Below, in pieces: positions 1 to 12,963 of a stretch of 64,000 bases of DNA. The DNA is from Chrysoperla carnea. Taxonomy: Eukaryota; Arthropoda; Insecta; Neuroptera; Chrysopidae. A model generated the notes under the pieces. It worked only from the letters and a program-made list of their open reading frames with translations, made no database searches and was not told the origin of the DNA. The number at the start of each line of letters is the position of its first letter. Within the stretch, counting starts at the first letter, position 1. The position numbers and the translations under genes were made by a program. The stretch is from the NCBI RefSeq assembly GCF_905475395.1, contig NC_058337.1:28172983-28236982 (forward strand). Reading direction: 5' to 3'.

Positions 1-260
1 GTATGCAAGATATGAAAGTTTAAAATTCCTAATTAAACAAAGAGGAAGATACCCACTAGTAACTTCACAATACGTGAGTATCGCCATAGAGATTACATAT
101 AAAACTTTTTTTTGCTAAAAGGAGATGGACAACCTTTAAATATAATCTTTGATTGCTTATGACTTCTTCGTTTTTTAATCAATTTTAATTTAACTTTCAA
201 ATTTTGTCATGGTAAGTCGTTTAGTTTTACATTTTTGTAGGTAATATGGCTAATTAGATG
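1..260. repeat. Dispersed repeat also present at 25741-25965
   Basis: Shared words include AATTAAACAAAGAGGAAGAT, CACCATAGAGATT / CGCCATAGAGATTA and AGATGGACAAC. The second copy lies just after the family A element at 25081-25680. Class unknown; continues beyond the window start. Confidence 0.6.
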
Positions 261-1080
261 TTATGATTATCCCCTACTCGATAAAATCTTGCTAATATAT
301 CATTTGTGCCTCTCTGAATTTAGTACCGTTTAGTACATCTTTTAGAGAAGAATTAATTATTTTGAAAAGTGAAATAATTTTTCTCTTCAAGTAAATACGC
401 GAAATACAAAGGCCGATAGCTGCAAAAGTGTGTTTCTCTACTGTAACTTTACATCCAAGTGATTTAAAAACCAAATTACCTTTCCTAAAAACAAATCACA
501 ATCGGTGCATCTATTTTGGAGCTTCGATTAGAGACACAGGAACACACGTTACACTTCTTACGCTTCTCTTTTTAGTTGGAAGTTAAAAATAGGGATAATA
601 ATAATAGGCAAAGAGGAAAGTCAAGCAATTTTTCTTCTCATATTATTTTGATTAGCATAAAAATAGATAGAGATTTATTTAAAAACTTGAACAGATTTAA
701 GTGATTGATATTTATTATTTTAAACTATGGAACCCTAAGTTTGTGGCTGGCTTTCTTTGCTCATTTTATTATTAATGAGGTTGTACAGTTGAAAGAACCA
801 AACACACTTTACAATAATTGTAAAAAAATATAATTATTTATTTTATATGACAAAATACATACTTATTTCGGAAATATTTTTAAATATCTAAGGGTCATTA
901 AAATAATAAATAAAGGCAATATAAATATAAACACAAATTAAAAATATAATTTATTGACATATTTACAAAAACATATCATTTAAAAAACACCATGCCTAAT
1001 CACACGCTAGGGCATAAATAACTATTAATTTATCTTTGATACAAATATCTTACATGTAAAGTCTTCTTCTAAGGATATGG

Positions 1081-1606
1081 CACGTAAAAAAATCCGTAAA
1101 CCCTAACTTTCTGCTGCGTGGTAAATAAGCTTCTGAGTCGATTTCTGTGATAGGACATTAATATGGCAGAGCGGTGATTTTCGAGATCGAGGGGAGGGGG
1201 ATAATAAAATTAGTAAAAATTGAGAAAAATTGCTGCCACTTATCAAATAACCTCCCTAATGATTGCACAAACGTTACATACTGCCGGCAGACATTTCCCC
1301 CCTCTCTTTCCTCCTCTCAAACGCTTGAAAAAGGGTAACATGGTTTGATTGATATTAGTCGGGAACGGCAGGAGAATTTGTCTTCTAGCATTATGTAACG
1401 TATGTGCGATCGTCAGAGAGCTTATGTTGCAAGGAGCAGAAACTTTTTTCAATTTTTACTCTTTTTATTCTCTCTTTTCCTCTATTTCGAAAATGACCGC
1501 TCTGCCGTAATAATGTCCTCTGAGAGAAAATGATCCACATGGATTAAGGAGCTTGTGTACTACGCGGCAGAAAGTTAGGGTTCACGGATCGTTTTTTTTT
1601 TACTTT
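1081..1606. mobile_element. Fold-back element, arms about 200 bp
   Basis: Left arm (ATCCGTAAACCCTAACTTTC, then ACATTAATATGGCAGAGCGG) and right arm (reversed ATCCGTGAACCCTAACTTTC, ACATTATTACGGCAGAGCGG) are imperfect reverse complements around a ~100-bp centre. No coding capacity and the superfamily is unassigned. The 69-codon minus frame here is a repeat shadow. Confidence 0.7.
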
Positions 1607-1609
1607 TTG

Positions 1610-3185
1610 GAGCATTTATATTTTTTTAGTTTTTGAAGTCGTTTTTGTTTTGTTATAAGTTTTTTTATTTTTTTATTTTTAATGAATCTTGAAAAAGAAT
1701 AATCGAAATTGGTTGGCGTGATATTGAGTTATTTGTCCATTTGTCGCGAACATACTTAATGCAAATTTAAGAATTATTTGATTTTCTCATAGATTTCATT
1801 GTCAGAACTCAACCCAATTGAAATGGGGCCACACGGGAAGCACCAGCTTTCAAATAGAAAAAGAATCACCAAAATCGGTTCACCAAGACAAAAGTTCTGA
1901 GGTAACAAAGATTAAAAAAATATTTAAATATAAAAAAAAAATAAAAAAAAAAACAGCCGAATTGAGATCCTATTTCTTTTTTGTTTGAAGTCGTACAAAT
2001 ATTGAAGACTTACAAATATTGAAGTATAAAAGTTTCAAAAGGGCTTCATTATTTTTTTTATTCTACCCAATTTTTCAAGCCTTTCAATACCATTTTTATG
2101 TACTTTGTTTTCAAAAAATTTACATAAGCATGTATGCTAACACAAATAAAACAACAAAAAACAATCTCTTAAAAAACAAGTCTTGATTTGCATTTCGGCG
2201 ACAATCGGGAACAAAATATATGCATACCTATTAATGAATTACTTCTCTGTGCTTCTACAATAAAACCTGATACTTTTTGTCATTCGATGCAAAAATGTAC
2301 GTTTTTTGTTTTCCGTCGAGTGCTTTACATTCTTAATTTTCAATCAAAATTTTTTATGAGATCTTAAATTTTCATTATTAATATAAAAAGCGGAAACCCA
2401 TTTTTTTCTTTTAGACACTCGACAATTTTCTCGAAATTTGACTTTCGATATCTACAATTTATAATACCAAGAAGAAAAATCGTTGCTGGTGAATTAGTTC
2501 CTACTTACTTCAATCAATTTTCATAATTTTTAATTGCAACATCATCGTTAAAAAAATATATATAAAACTTTAACGTGTAAATAAACACTTTCCTTAAAAT
2601 ATGGTAATCGATTATAATTATAGTTTTAATGTTTATGGAACTGAAACCTAAGAAAGTAAAAACAACAAACACATAATTTAGTTATTTTTTTAATATTTTA
2701 TGAAGTACCTACCACCGTGGGAAGGGTTGTGTTTGTTTGGATTATAGTCACTCATACAAAAAATAACATACATACCTTAATTTATGCATACTAATTATGA
2801 TAAGAAATATGGGCTTGTCTACAAAAAATTTAAGTCGAATTAAATCTACATAATTATTTCATTAAACGAAAGTAATAAACTGTGTTTCTGGATAATTTTC
2901 ATGTAAAACATTTCATTAAAAAAAAATTAATTTATGAAAAAATTTTTTTAATTTAATTTGCTAATTTTATTTTGTATTGGAAACTTAAGCTTTAATTTTA
3001 TTTTAAGTTAAATTTTAAATAACTATAATACAAAGGGTTCATTACACTAATCGCAAATCCACATAAAGTTATGTCCAAACAATTACTGGTAATTTATACA
3101 TAGACGCGAAGAAACGAAGCACTAAAAATGATCAAAGATCGAAAAATGTGAGCAGTAAAGTTCGATTTGTTATAACGTCAGGAAG
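1610..3185. other. AT-rich spacer, no feature seen
   Basis: Poly-A/T tracts and random short frames only. Confidence 0.5.
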
Positions 3186-3187
3186 TT

Positions 3188-4110
3188 TTGTGCTCTAATT
3201 TGATAAGAAATTAAAAATTTTCAATTAGTATAATTAATATACATTTTATAATTGCATTTTAAATTGACCGTTAACATTAAATTCACAATTCAGTTAATAG
3301 TGATGAAAATAATTTCAAACTTGTTACACAGGAGTTTTTGGAGCCACTAAACACGAATTTCGCGACAGAATTGATCTCAGAGATACCTGGTGCCCAATGT
3401 GAACGGTATCCTCACCGTCTCCTGGAGTTTTCGGGAAATTCATTTTATAATCGTCCAAACTCGTTACTCGGGGGCTTTTGGGGTCACTGAACACGAAAAT
3501 TGTGACAGAATCGGTCTCCGAGGAGCCTGGCGACCAGGGTAAATGGTATTCTTTTTGTCACCGTGAATTTATGATATTACTACGTATTTACACTTCTTAA
3601 TTATAAATTTCCATATTATCGCTCGCTTTCTCTATGCATTTTGATTCAGTATAAGTTATCTCTTTCTCTTTGAAACTCTTGCAGCCTGCACAATTTTTGC
3701 CTGAAACGTTACAGTTTTTTTTTATCTATTTCATTTCTGTTATCTTGAACGTTTCTTATTTTATATTTTGATGACTTCGTACTGTTTTAATATCAAGTTA
3801 GTTGAGTTGCTACCGTTCAACCTGAGCACCAGGTACCTCTGAAACAAATTCTGTCGCGATATTCGTGTTCAGCGGCCCCAATAACGAGTTTCGACCGATT
3901 AAATAACGAATTTCCCGAAAACTCCAGGAGAGACGACGGGATACCGTTTACCCGTGGCACCAGGTATCTCTGAGACCAATAAACGAATTGCGAATTTAAT
4001 ATTTTCGTTCAATTTAAAATGCAAATATAAAAAGCATATTAATTATAATAATTGCATATTTTTAATTTTTTATAAATCAAATTAGGTCAACAAAATTTTC
4101 TAACGCTCTA
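3188..4110. mobile_element. Fold-back element with internally duplicated arm
   Basis: Left (3188-3540) and right (about 3820-4110) arms are reverse complements, with shared words CTCCTGGAGTTTTCGGGAAA, GAGATACCTGGTGCC and AAATTGCATTTTAAATTGA-like text. The left arm additionally repeats the ACACGAA...GACAGAAT...GAGCCTGG unit in tandem (about 3330-3450 and 3460-3545). No protein signature. Confidence 0.65.
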
Positions 4111-4531
4111 ACGAATCGAATGCCGAAAACCGCATTCAAATCCGACTTTCTGCTCAAATTTTTCAAGCTTTATTTCTTCGTTTCTTTGTCTAAAATCAGA
4201 ATCTATTCATATAATTAATCATATTCAATTAAGTAAAATCAATTAAAAATAGTATAATTGATACCAATAAGCACGTGAATGCAAACACCAATCAGAGCGT
4301 ATTTACATCACTACATTACTATCTATAAAAAAAAAACTATTTCACGTAATAGAGTTATCAGTTTAGCTATGAAAGAAACACATCCATACTTTAAATATTT
4401 TACATATTAATTTGTTAGTAAGTGTTTTTATCAGATTTTGTTACTAAACTTCTACGTTTCCTTCTTATTTGGGATGCTTTCCCCATTGCCGTATAATTCC
4501 AACAATTTTTTTATCCATATTCAGGTTAAGC

Positions 4532-5000
4532 CAGTGGCGGATTTACCGGGAAGCAAAGGAAGCAATTGCTTGTGGCCCCGCTTGGACAGGGGCTCCAAAA
4601 AATGGAAAATTTTGAAAACACATTCGAAAATTTGAAAAAAAAAACCGATGGCTAATAGTACAGGGGAGAGATCGTTCAGCGCATTAAAACGCGTCAAAAA
4701 TTATTTACGCTCATCGATGTGTCAAGAAAAAGTTAGTGATTTAGTCTTACTGTTTATCGAAAAGACAAGCTTGAAAAACTTGACTTTGATGATGTCATTC
4801 ATCAATTTGCGACTGAGAAAGTAGAAAAAATTTGTAATTTAGATAGTAAATTATAAGTTAACTGTAAAATATATTGATTATGCAAAATTAACTAGTTATT
4901 CATTATTTTGAAATATCGGGGGGGGGGGGGGTTATTTTACAATGAGGGCCCCAAAAACCTGAGGTTGCTTGGCGCCCCGTCAGAGGTAAATCCAGCATTG
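4532..5000 (+). mobile_element. Internally deleted hAT transposon with transposase C-terminus
   Basis: A 469-bp element with ends CAGTGGCGGATTTACC and GGTAAATCCAGCATTG, flanked by perfect 8-bp target duplications GGTTAAGC (4524-4531, 5001-5008). From about 4645 it encodes the hAT C-terminal dimerisation region: GERSFSALKRVKNYLRSSM, then QEKVSDLVLL. A one-base frameshift around 4765-4775 moves the continuation (EKLDFDDVIHQFATEKV) into another frame, which ends at the TAA near 4857. The catalytic core is absent, so it is a dead derivative. A 12-bp poly-G run at about 4919-4930 lies inside. Confidence 0.9.
4645..4857 (+). pseudogene. hAT transposase C-terminal fragment, frameshifted
   Basis: The conserved ERSFSALKR...LR motif of the hAT dimerisation domain is intact, and the last ~25 codons are in a different frame. 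Everything upstream of this domain is missing. It sits inside the 4532-5000 element and is transposon-derived, not a host gene. Confidence 0.85.
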
Positions 5001-5008
5001 GGTTAAGC

Positions 5009-7510
5009 TATTAAATAATAGGAGGCCCTGAATTTTAGAACACCATGTATTTTGGACTTGATAGATAAGTTAATAGTTAATTTGAAGTCAAGATATAAAA
5101 TAAATCATAAATTGAAATTAATATTTTAATTGCATAATTTATAAAAAAACATTTTAAGTTTATCATAATTTATTATTCTAAAAGTTAAGCGTGAATGAAT
5201 TGCTTCAAAACAATCAAAGATTTAAAGCTCGATTTGTTTTCCTAAACGAAATAATTAGTGAGGATTGTAGCTATTTATTAACGTTCATTTTCAATAAATA
5301 TTTCGGACTGATATTTATAAAAACTTCAAAAAGTAAAAGAAAGTAAGAATTTACAATGTAAAGACCAATTTTAAGCTAAATATATTTTTTTTAAAATTTT
5401 TGAACTTTGTGATTTAAAAAAACTTTGGTTCAGTTTTGATTTTTGCAAAATTTTTACACAAATTATGATAAAAAATCTCTTGGCTAGAATAGAATTGATA
5501 GACAGACGGGTAGATCATTGGGAAGAAATCTATTTTTCAAGCTAACTTTACACAAGAAAAATGCACCATGCATAAACAGCAAAAAAATGTATTCATTTTA
5601 TTAGCATTAGCCACCAAAAAAAGTATAGCAGCATTATGAAACCAAAATTACAGACCCCGGAAGGAATACGTGTCAATTACTGAAAATAGGTAATAGTTAA
5701 TACAATTCCTTGACCCAACACCAAGCAAAAAATATTTTTATAAATATTAATCTATCTTAACGTCGGTAATATAGGAAAAATATGGGAAAATCGTACTTTA
5801 CCTAAGAAAATTTCAGAAAATTTTTTCACAAATTACATATATGCATATATCTTAGTTTCAGTATCACATTTTATTAAATTTTACACAATTTTTATCGCTT
5901 TATCATAAATTAGGATAAATTGGTGTTAATTAGTAGAAAAATTTCGGATTCACATGGATCTTTTCCCACACATGGTTTTTATTCTATTTTTTAAGAATTT
6001 AGGTTTGAAAATAATAAGCCTCGACCTCGCCTCGACCTTTATATCACACACGACGAAGTTTGTTACATTGGCTTTTGGTTAGAGAAATGCCAAAATTTGT
6101 ATGTCTAAAGTCTAAAACTAGTATTCGTTAATTTTGTATTGACTAATTAAAATCATTAATAAATACCTAAAATATGTCTTTTTAAAATTCCGAATTTATA
6201 TTTTGCATCAATTTATTTTAATATAAACGGGAATTTTATAAACAAATTTTTATTTAAAATTTTGTTAAAATAGATTAAAAAATTTAAACAAGAAATAATA
6301 ATTTGAAAATTGAATTTGTTGTTAATTTTACGTTGAAATTTTAATTTTAAAATTGATTTCTTTTTTGTTATAGGCAATTTAGTGGCAGATTGTGATTTTA
6401 AAGCAATCGAAATTCCAATATACGAATGTAAGTGTTTCATTAAGTTTTTTTATTTAGATCTAAAAACAAATCAGTGATATTTTTTTTAACTGCATTTAAC
6501 TTATGGATGTATGAGCATGAGAGCAATGTTTGGTTTAAAGTCTAAAAATTATTATGACAATTATTAGATGGTTTTTTATTAAAATGGATCAATAAAATAT
6601 TACCTATATTGTGTTATTTTAATTTAATATAAATTTGTTTTGTATCATTATTCGTAAAAAACAATTCAAAAATGATTGCTGATTTGAATAAGTGATTTGG
6701 GAAACAAATACCCTAAGAAGAATTTTGTGGTTCAGAAATATTGTGATTAATTTTGTGATAATAGAAATCTAAATTTTTGTTTTTACTGGTTAAAACGTAT
6801 TTAATTAGAGCTGAATTATTTAAAAAAAATTTAGGCAAAAGTATAAATTTTACAAAAAATATGTCTATGTTCCGCGGTCAAATAATTAACCTTTAAAGAA
6901 ATTATTTTTTAAATGTTATGATTTAAGACGAATGAAGAACATTGAAAATCATTTGAAAAATTTAATTTTGTCACTTATATTCAAGTAAATATATTTCGAG
7001 TATTGAAATAAAAGTTTTCTTATTTGATTTCCTAGAATGTATTATTATATCTAAGTATATGTAGTTTTAGAAAATTGATTTACTGTCATCAGTTATAATA
7101 ATAACATAAAAGTGAATATTCGATTTATTTATTATTAGACACGGTAATTTAATCCACAATATCTGTTTACGAAATAAGTATTGACCATAGAGTTTATAAG
7201 TATATATAAAGTATAGAAGAGGATGAACAACGGGTATGATTAAATTCAGAACCCATCATACTAAAGATATCTCACTATTATGAAAGCTATCTAGTGTATT
7301 ATTAAGTTTTCAGATTCAATAATACCGCGTTGGCTTAAAATTGCAATTTTTCAAAGTGTCGGACAAGAAGATTTTTAACTTCCCAGACAAAAATTCTAGT
7401 GACGGATCCCCAAATTTTAATAGAAATTTCCAACAGAGCATTACGTTTCATAGTCAGGGAAATTACACCAAATAACACCATTTTTAGAATGATGTCTGTG
7501 TGTACGCATT
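5009..7510. other. AT-rich spacer without recognised gene
   Basis: Apart from the family A end fragment near 6502 I see only AT-rich sequence. The 75-codon minus frame at 6213-6440 is low-complexity and looks random. Confidence 0.5.
6502..6550. repeat. Family A solo end fragment
   Basis: Contains ATGGATGTATGAGCATGAG and GCAATGTTTGGTTTAAAG, matching the start of the 25081 and 29314 copies. The rest of the element is missing or too diverged. Confidence 0.4.
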
Positions 7511-7514
7511 CGAT

Positions 7515-7745
7515 ATATTTATACCTGTATATATGCAAAATATATCAAGGTATATTGTCTTTAGTCCCATGTTTGTAACGTTTAAAAATATTGATGCTAC
7601 TAACAAATTTTTGGTATAGGTGTTCATAAAATCACGTAATTAGTTCCTTTCTGGTGCCCGCCCGTCCGTCTATCTTTGGACACGACAACTCAAAAACCAA
7701 ATGAGACATCAAGTTGAAATTTGTATAGCGTGCTAAGGATTAGTT
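7515..7745 (-). repeat. Family B dispersed repeat, inverted 3' part
   Basis: Minus-strand reading contains GTTACAAACATGGGACTAAA, ATGAACACCTATACCAAA and a pyrimidine-free GACGGACGGGCGG run. These are the distal part of the element seen whole at 36225 and 43690. Confidence 0.6.
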
Positions 7746-7854
7746 TATCCCCTAATAATTTTTTCATGTAAAACTTATTTTAATTAATGAATACTTAGAA
7801 TCTTTAAAATATATATTATATTTATTGTGAATTTCTGGCGTTCATAGTTATTTC

Positions 7855-8345
7855 ATAACTAGAGTGATACTCACCCGCTTCTCTAGGTTTAAAAGTAAAA
7901 ATTGACAAAGATTGCTCTCGCTTATCCCAACACTCGAAATAATGGTAAGGATTGTTTTACATAGATAAAATATATGTATGGTTTTCTATTTTTGTAATAA
8001 ATAAAAATGCATAATAGTCGTAAATATTCATGGAGCATAACAGAAAAGATGGCCGTGAAATATTTAATATTGACTATTTTTACAGAAATCTGTAATTTAT
8101 GGTAATGTTAAATGCCTACTTTTATAGAAATCTGCAATTTATGGTAATGTCAAATTAAATTAATTTTTATTTTTTTTAATTAATATATCTTTATAAATTA
8201 TATCTCATGGGTTATTCTGGAGTATGAGGTATATTGATGTACAGTTTCATTAAAAACCATTCGCTAGTTTTAGCGTGAAAGGGTAACAAACAAATAAACA
8301 AACAAACAACATGCTTACTTTCGTATTTATAATATATAGAGATTT
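7855..8345 (+). repeat. Dispersed retroelement-like repeat ending in (AAAC) microsatellite
   Basis: Starts near ACCCGCTTCTCTAGGTTTAA and ends CCATTCGCTAGTTTTAGCGT, GAAAGGGTAACAAACAAATA. A ~42-bp imperfect tandem duplication (TCTGTAATTTATGGTAATGT) lies at 8082-8152. Such 3' ends with AAAC tails are common in insect retroelement-derived repeats; the family is not assigned. Similar copy at 37520-37925. Confidence 0.5.
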
Positions 8346-9771
8346 TAAAAAAAAACTTTTGATTGCGGCGCCAGGCTTGATCACACGATGGACGAAAGGT
8401 TAAACAACATACAGTACTTTCTCTTTTTTATAGAAAACTTTACGTTCTCTAAGTCGGTAATGCAATTATTATTTTCTATTTCAATTAATTTCAGAAATAT
8501 TTGCAAAAGAGGTGAAAGCCTAAGATTGTGACACTAAAAGTCTTTAACTATTTTAAAACTTTAAAACTATCAAACTAATTACAATATTGCTTTATAAAAT
8601 GAATGAATGAATTATACATAGGAGCGATATGATAGAAAACTTTGAATTCTAATTATACATTACATAAAATTGAAAACATGAATAATAGAGAAGCGTTGTA
8701 GGTACTGTATACAAGTACAGTAGCATTTTATTGTTTGTTATTAATAAAATTATACATTGTGTGTTAATATGTATTATTTTACCCTTGACATATTTGGTTT
8801 GTGTCCATTGAGTTTATGAAATAATATAGAGGTCAAATGCATGTATGGTACTTATACTTACTGATGAAACTGTTAATTTATGTACAAGCGCCAGAGCAAT
8901 TTTGGATAAAAGTGTTGATTTTTTTAAAATATGAAATTAGCCTAAGTCTAAATCAATTATGAAAATTTTAAAGGGGGTTGTCCGATCATTTAAATAAATA
9001 CATGACTTCAAAAAAAGGTATATTTAACGTTGGTCTCGTGGAAAAACGGTAGATGAATGATATGTTTTCATAGATTTCTCCAAAACAAGCCGGTGGAAAT
9101 TTAAAAAAAAACATATTTAAATTAAAGTTAAAACCTTAAGGAGATATGCAAGGATTGAATATTACTAGGGATTTCAATAAAACTTTATAAATATATTTTT
9201 TGAACATTTTTTGATTAACAAAGTTTCCAAAAATCACAAAAAATTCCTAGGTCATCGGGCTTTTTATTATTAATTTATCAATCAAAGTTGGCTGAAGAAA
9301 TGATCTAAATGAAATCATATAGGTTATCCTTTTCAATTGGATATTTCTATATCAATAAATTTAGAGAGTGTGATAAGGAACTATCTAAAATATTTATACA
9401 ATCTTATAATGTACAATAATACCATAAAAATATAAGGTTGCCGATGATATCAAGCAAAATTTTAATTTAATATGAGTTCATCGAAGATCCATCATTTGAT
9501 GAGCAGAGACGACTATAGTTAGAGTATTGATTATTCAAGAGCGATATCTATATTATCAAATTTATAAGCAGCACTTGCACACAATATATTAGATATTTTT
9601 GTAGTTGCGTGGTATTGTAAAGCTAAAAATAACACTTTATTTGACTACAAAGCAAATATTTGGTTTATATGTATGTTCTGTGCAATAAACCAAAACTTTT
9701 TTACAATACTGTAGGGAAACAATCACCTTTATAAATTATTGAAAAAAAAAAAAAACGTTTTGCCCAACTAA

Positions 9772-10072
9772 TTAAAGATGGGCACGGTAGTTGGGGACAC
9801 AAATTAAAAAAAAAATTATTTTCAAGTTTGATGTTGAATTATGTTACAATATAAGGCGAAAAGTAAGAATAAAATATCGAAAATTAGAAATTTTGTTTAA
9901 TTATTTAGCTTTCGATATTTCGAAAACCAAGGCAGATATCGGAAAATTTTATTCTTATTTTTTGCATCCATTCATTCAATTATAACAAAATCGATCATCA
10001 AAGTTGAAAATAAGGTACAAATAATTTCAACTACAAATCAAAACTTGCCTTGACGCTTGTACTACCTTTATA
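9772..10072. mobile_element. Family A short element
   Basis: Ends TTAAAGATGGGCACGGTAG and GCTTGTACTACCTTTA are inverted. The interior shares the AAGTTTGATG, TATCGAAAATTAGAAATTTT and CGATATTTCGAAAACCAAGG words with copies at 18848 and 59226. Non-coding despite a 64-codon frame. Confidence 0.55.
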
Positions 10073-10908
10073 GATTCTAGAAAAGATAATTAAATATCAA
10101 TAAGAAACCGTAAATATATTGTAATATTTGTGGTATCGTGGACGGCTGTGAAGATCGTTTCTACAGGGTAAAAAATTTTTGTGGGTATCACTACGCCAGT
10201 ATCATAGTGAACGCCTTATTGATTTGATCATTGAGGGAATAATATAACATTCGCAAAATGGGCGTCAGGCCCATACTGCAAAACAAATTGACTTAGACAA
10301 ACGCCAAAAAGAAAATTGATTAAAAAAATTAAACTTTTGAATGAGAATATCTAATAAAAAATGGAAAAAGATAAAAACAGAAATGTTTTTCCCGACGGAT
10401 GCACCCGTCTGTGCCCCATTAGTAAAGTGAGTTGATATCATTCAACATTAATAACTCGATGGAGTGTGACATACCTTTCTACATGAACGATTGGTTCCCT
10501 GTTGTTATTATTTGATGGTATTGGAGTTATGTCATTATATTATTTTTTTTATCTATATCTATTATTAAAAAAAATTATTATTGATTTCAATTTTATGTTA
10601 TATTTGTACATAAATTGATTTGACTTTAAATATTTAATGAATAATATCAAAGAATCAATCTATCGACAAAAATTTTATTAAATTATTACTTATGTACTGT
10701 GTAAAATAAATTATTATATTTTTTTTCATCCGGAAAAAACGTCAAAATTGAACATCGAAAAAAGAAAAATTTAGAGCAGTAACTGTAACTAGAAATTTTT
10801 CCTAAGGTGAGCAGAAGATCAGATAAATCGATTTCTTACGATCGATACTACACGCTTCGCTTCTATCGGATACAAATGAAAACTATAATTTCTAAACTTT
10901 CGATTCTT

Positions 10909-11190
10909 CTAGAATGGGTAATGTACTGCATGGTTGGGCAATGTCCATTCTTGGTTCTTCCTAGATCCGCCAATGGTAGTTATAACTTGTTTAAGCATCT
11001 TAGTTTTTATTAGAAACTTTTCTAAACGTTTAATTTTAGAGGGGTCGTCTCCGAGTATCTCGTTCAATTGTCCAATAATGCCGTAGTACCTACTTGCGAT
11101 ATATTTCATGTTTTGGGCAAGCTATCAGCATATGCTCGACTAATTGTCAGGCAGAAACTACACACTGCTGGAGGGTTTCTTTGTAAGTAT
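10909..11190 (-). pseudogene. Non-LTR retrotransposon (Jockey/I-like) C-terminal remnant
   Basis: On the minus strand, three frames together give a zinc-knuckle-like PAVCSFC, then LVEHMLIACPKHEIYR, then GQLNEILGDDPSKIKRLEKF and LIKTKML. This pattern (Cys pair, EH-x-L-x-CP, then a short helical tail) is the typical end of LINE polymerase ORFs in insects. Two frameshifts and stops break it. The subfamily is uncertain. Confidence 0.6.
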
Positions 11191-12177
11191 ATGTCGGTGG
11201 GTAATTTTTATATGCCCTATTCTTAATCGAGAAAAGCCTATTTTATTAGGTCAACTCTTTTGGTTTGATAAGCTAATAATTTAATTATCTTGTTCTGTGG
11301 TATCTTTCACTTAATAGGCTCGGTTCGAAGAACTTGTTGAAAAATTAAAATTTATCAGTGTAGTGTAAAAAATATATCTAAATTCCAAAATCCAAAACAG
11401 AACGTAAGGTGAAGATTGATCGAATGCCTTATTTTCTCAATTCTTCCTCGGATGGACAAAAAACAATTTAAGTTTTCATTAAAATCACCGAAACTTTCGA
11501 AAGAATCACGTGGATCATATATAGTTAAATATATTTTCCTATATATATATATTGAAATATATATTTTTCTTCTTTCCTGCTTGTGTTTCTAAAACAGGAA
11601 AAAAATCAATATTTCTTTAAAAAATTAGGTATTTATTTCGATCCATTTACCACTTGCTATCCTCACGCCTATCACGCCAATGTCAGATACTATCATGGAT
11701 TACATTCTGTAAACGTAGTAATATTGACAAAGTAGTCGCTATTTTAATAAATAAAATAATCATTAAAGAGAAATTTCATTAAAATTGACTCTTTTTTATA
11801 AATAGAAAACGTATTTTCGGTATTTTAACGGAATCTCCGAATTTTTCTTCATTCTAATTAAAACTTATGTATCTACTTTTCAGCTCCCTCAAACTAGAAG
11901 CAAAAAAGGGGGAGACATAACCTGTCAACATTTTACATTCCAAATATGAAGTTGTTTTTAATAATTAAAAGAGTCTTTTTAATAATGTAAGTATTAATTA
12001 TTAAATCAAATGAAAGAAATATATACAGAAATAGTATTCGGTTTATGTGGTTTGTGGGGATTATTTGTTTATTATAAAATAAATTTATTTATTAAACATG
12101 GTGTTAAGCACCCAACGACCTCTATGTACCCATTTTATTGTACTTTATTTTCTTTTACTAGAAAATTTTACATAATA

Positions 12178-12502
12178 CAGTAGAATCTCGATAAGTTAAA
12201 GTCCAAGGGAAACACAAAATATTTTAAGTTATAGAGGTTTTAAGTCTATGTCAAGTGTCTATGTTAGGTAAAGGTTAATATAGAGGTATGTACATGTTTC
12301 TATGTACCCTAGTTAATATAGAGGTATGTACATGTTTCTATGTAGTTACTGAGGGCCTATACAGAGATTATTTATTTAAGTTATAGAGGTTGCGTATTTT
12401 AAGTTATAAAGGTTTTGGGCTCTGATGGGAAGGGAACATAGTATTTTTTGAAGTAACAGAAGTTTTTATGTTACCGAGGTTTAAGTTATCGAGATTCTAC
12501 TG
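12178..12502. mobile_element. Pogo/Tigger-like MITE, copy 1
   Basis: 325 bp with terminal inverted repeats starting CAGTAGAATCTCGATAA and flanking TA dinucleotides, as for Tc1/mariner-pogo elements. The interior has an imperfect tandem duplication of a unit with TTAATATAGAGGTATGTACA. It is nearly identical to the inverted copy at 26397-26718. No coding capacity. Confidence 0.85.
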
Positions 12503-12673
12503 TATTAAATATAGGATAAATTTAAAAATTAAATTAAAACCTCATAAATCATTTTGGATTTTATTAATTTTCTCGATGGATATTTACCTTAAATTGCTGA
12601 AATAAAGATTCATATTCTTTAAGTATAGGGAATATTCACTTAAAACAATCTAAGTCATCTAAATTTTAACTTG

Positions 12674-12963
12674 ATGTTCATCCATTAATTACGTCACACG
12701 TTAAGTGAGGGGGGTCAACGAAATGTCACATTGTGTGACAAGGGGGGCGCTTAAAAGCTTTGTGACGTCAAATGTTTGAATTAAAATATATAAACGCAAA
12801 ATTTATATGTAAAATCAAAAAAATTTCTAATTATTTCTATTAAATTATAAAATGCCAAGGAGGAAGGAGGAGGGACTCCAAAAATGTGACCATGTGTACC
12901 AAGGGGGTGCGGGGGAGTTCAAAAATCGTAAAATTGGTCTGACGTAATTTATGGATGGCTCCT
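12674..12963. mobile_element. MITE with GGATG...TTACGTCA-type inverted ends
   Basis: Left end CATCCATTAATTACGTCACA and reversed right end CATCCATAAATTACGTCAGA. The interior has G-rich runs (GAGGGGGGTC, AAGGGGGGCGC). A related element lies at 47604-47838. Confidence 0.65.
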
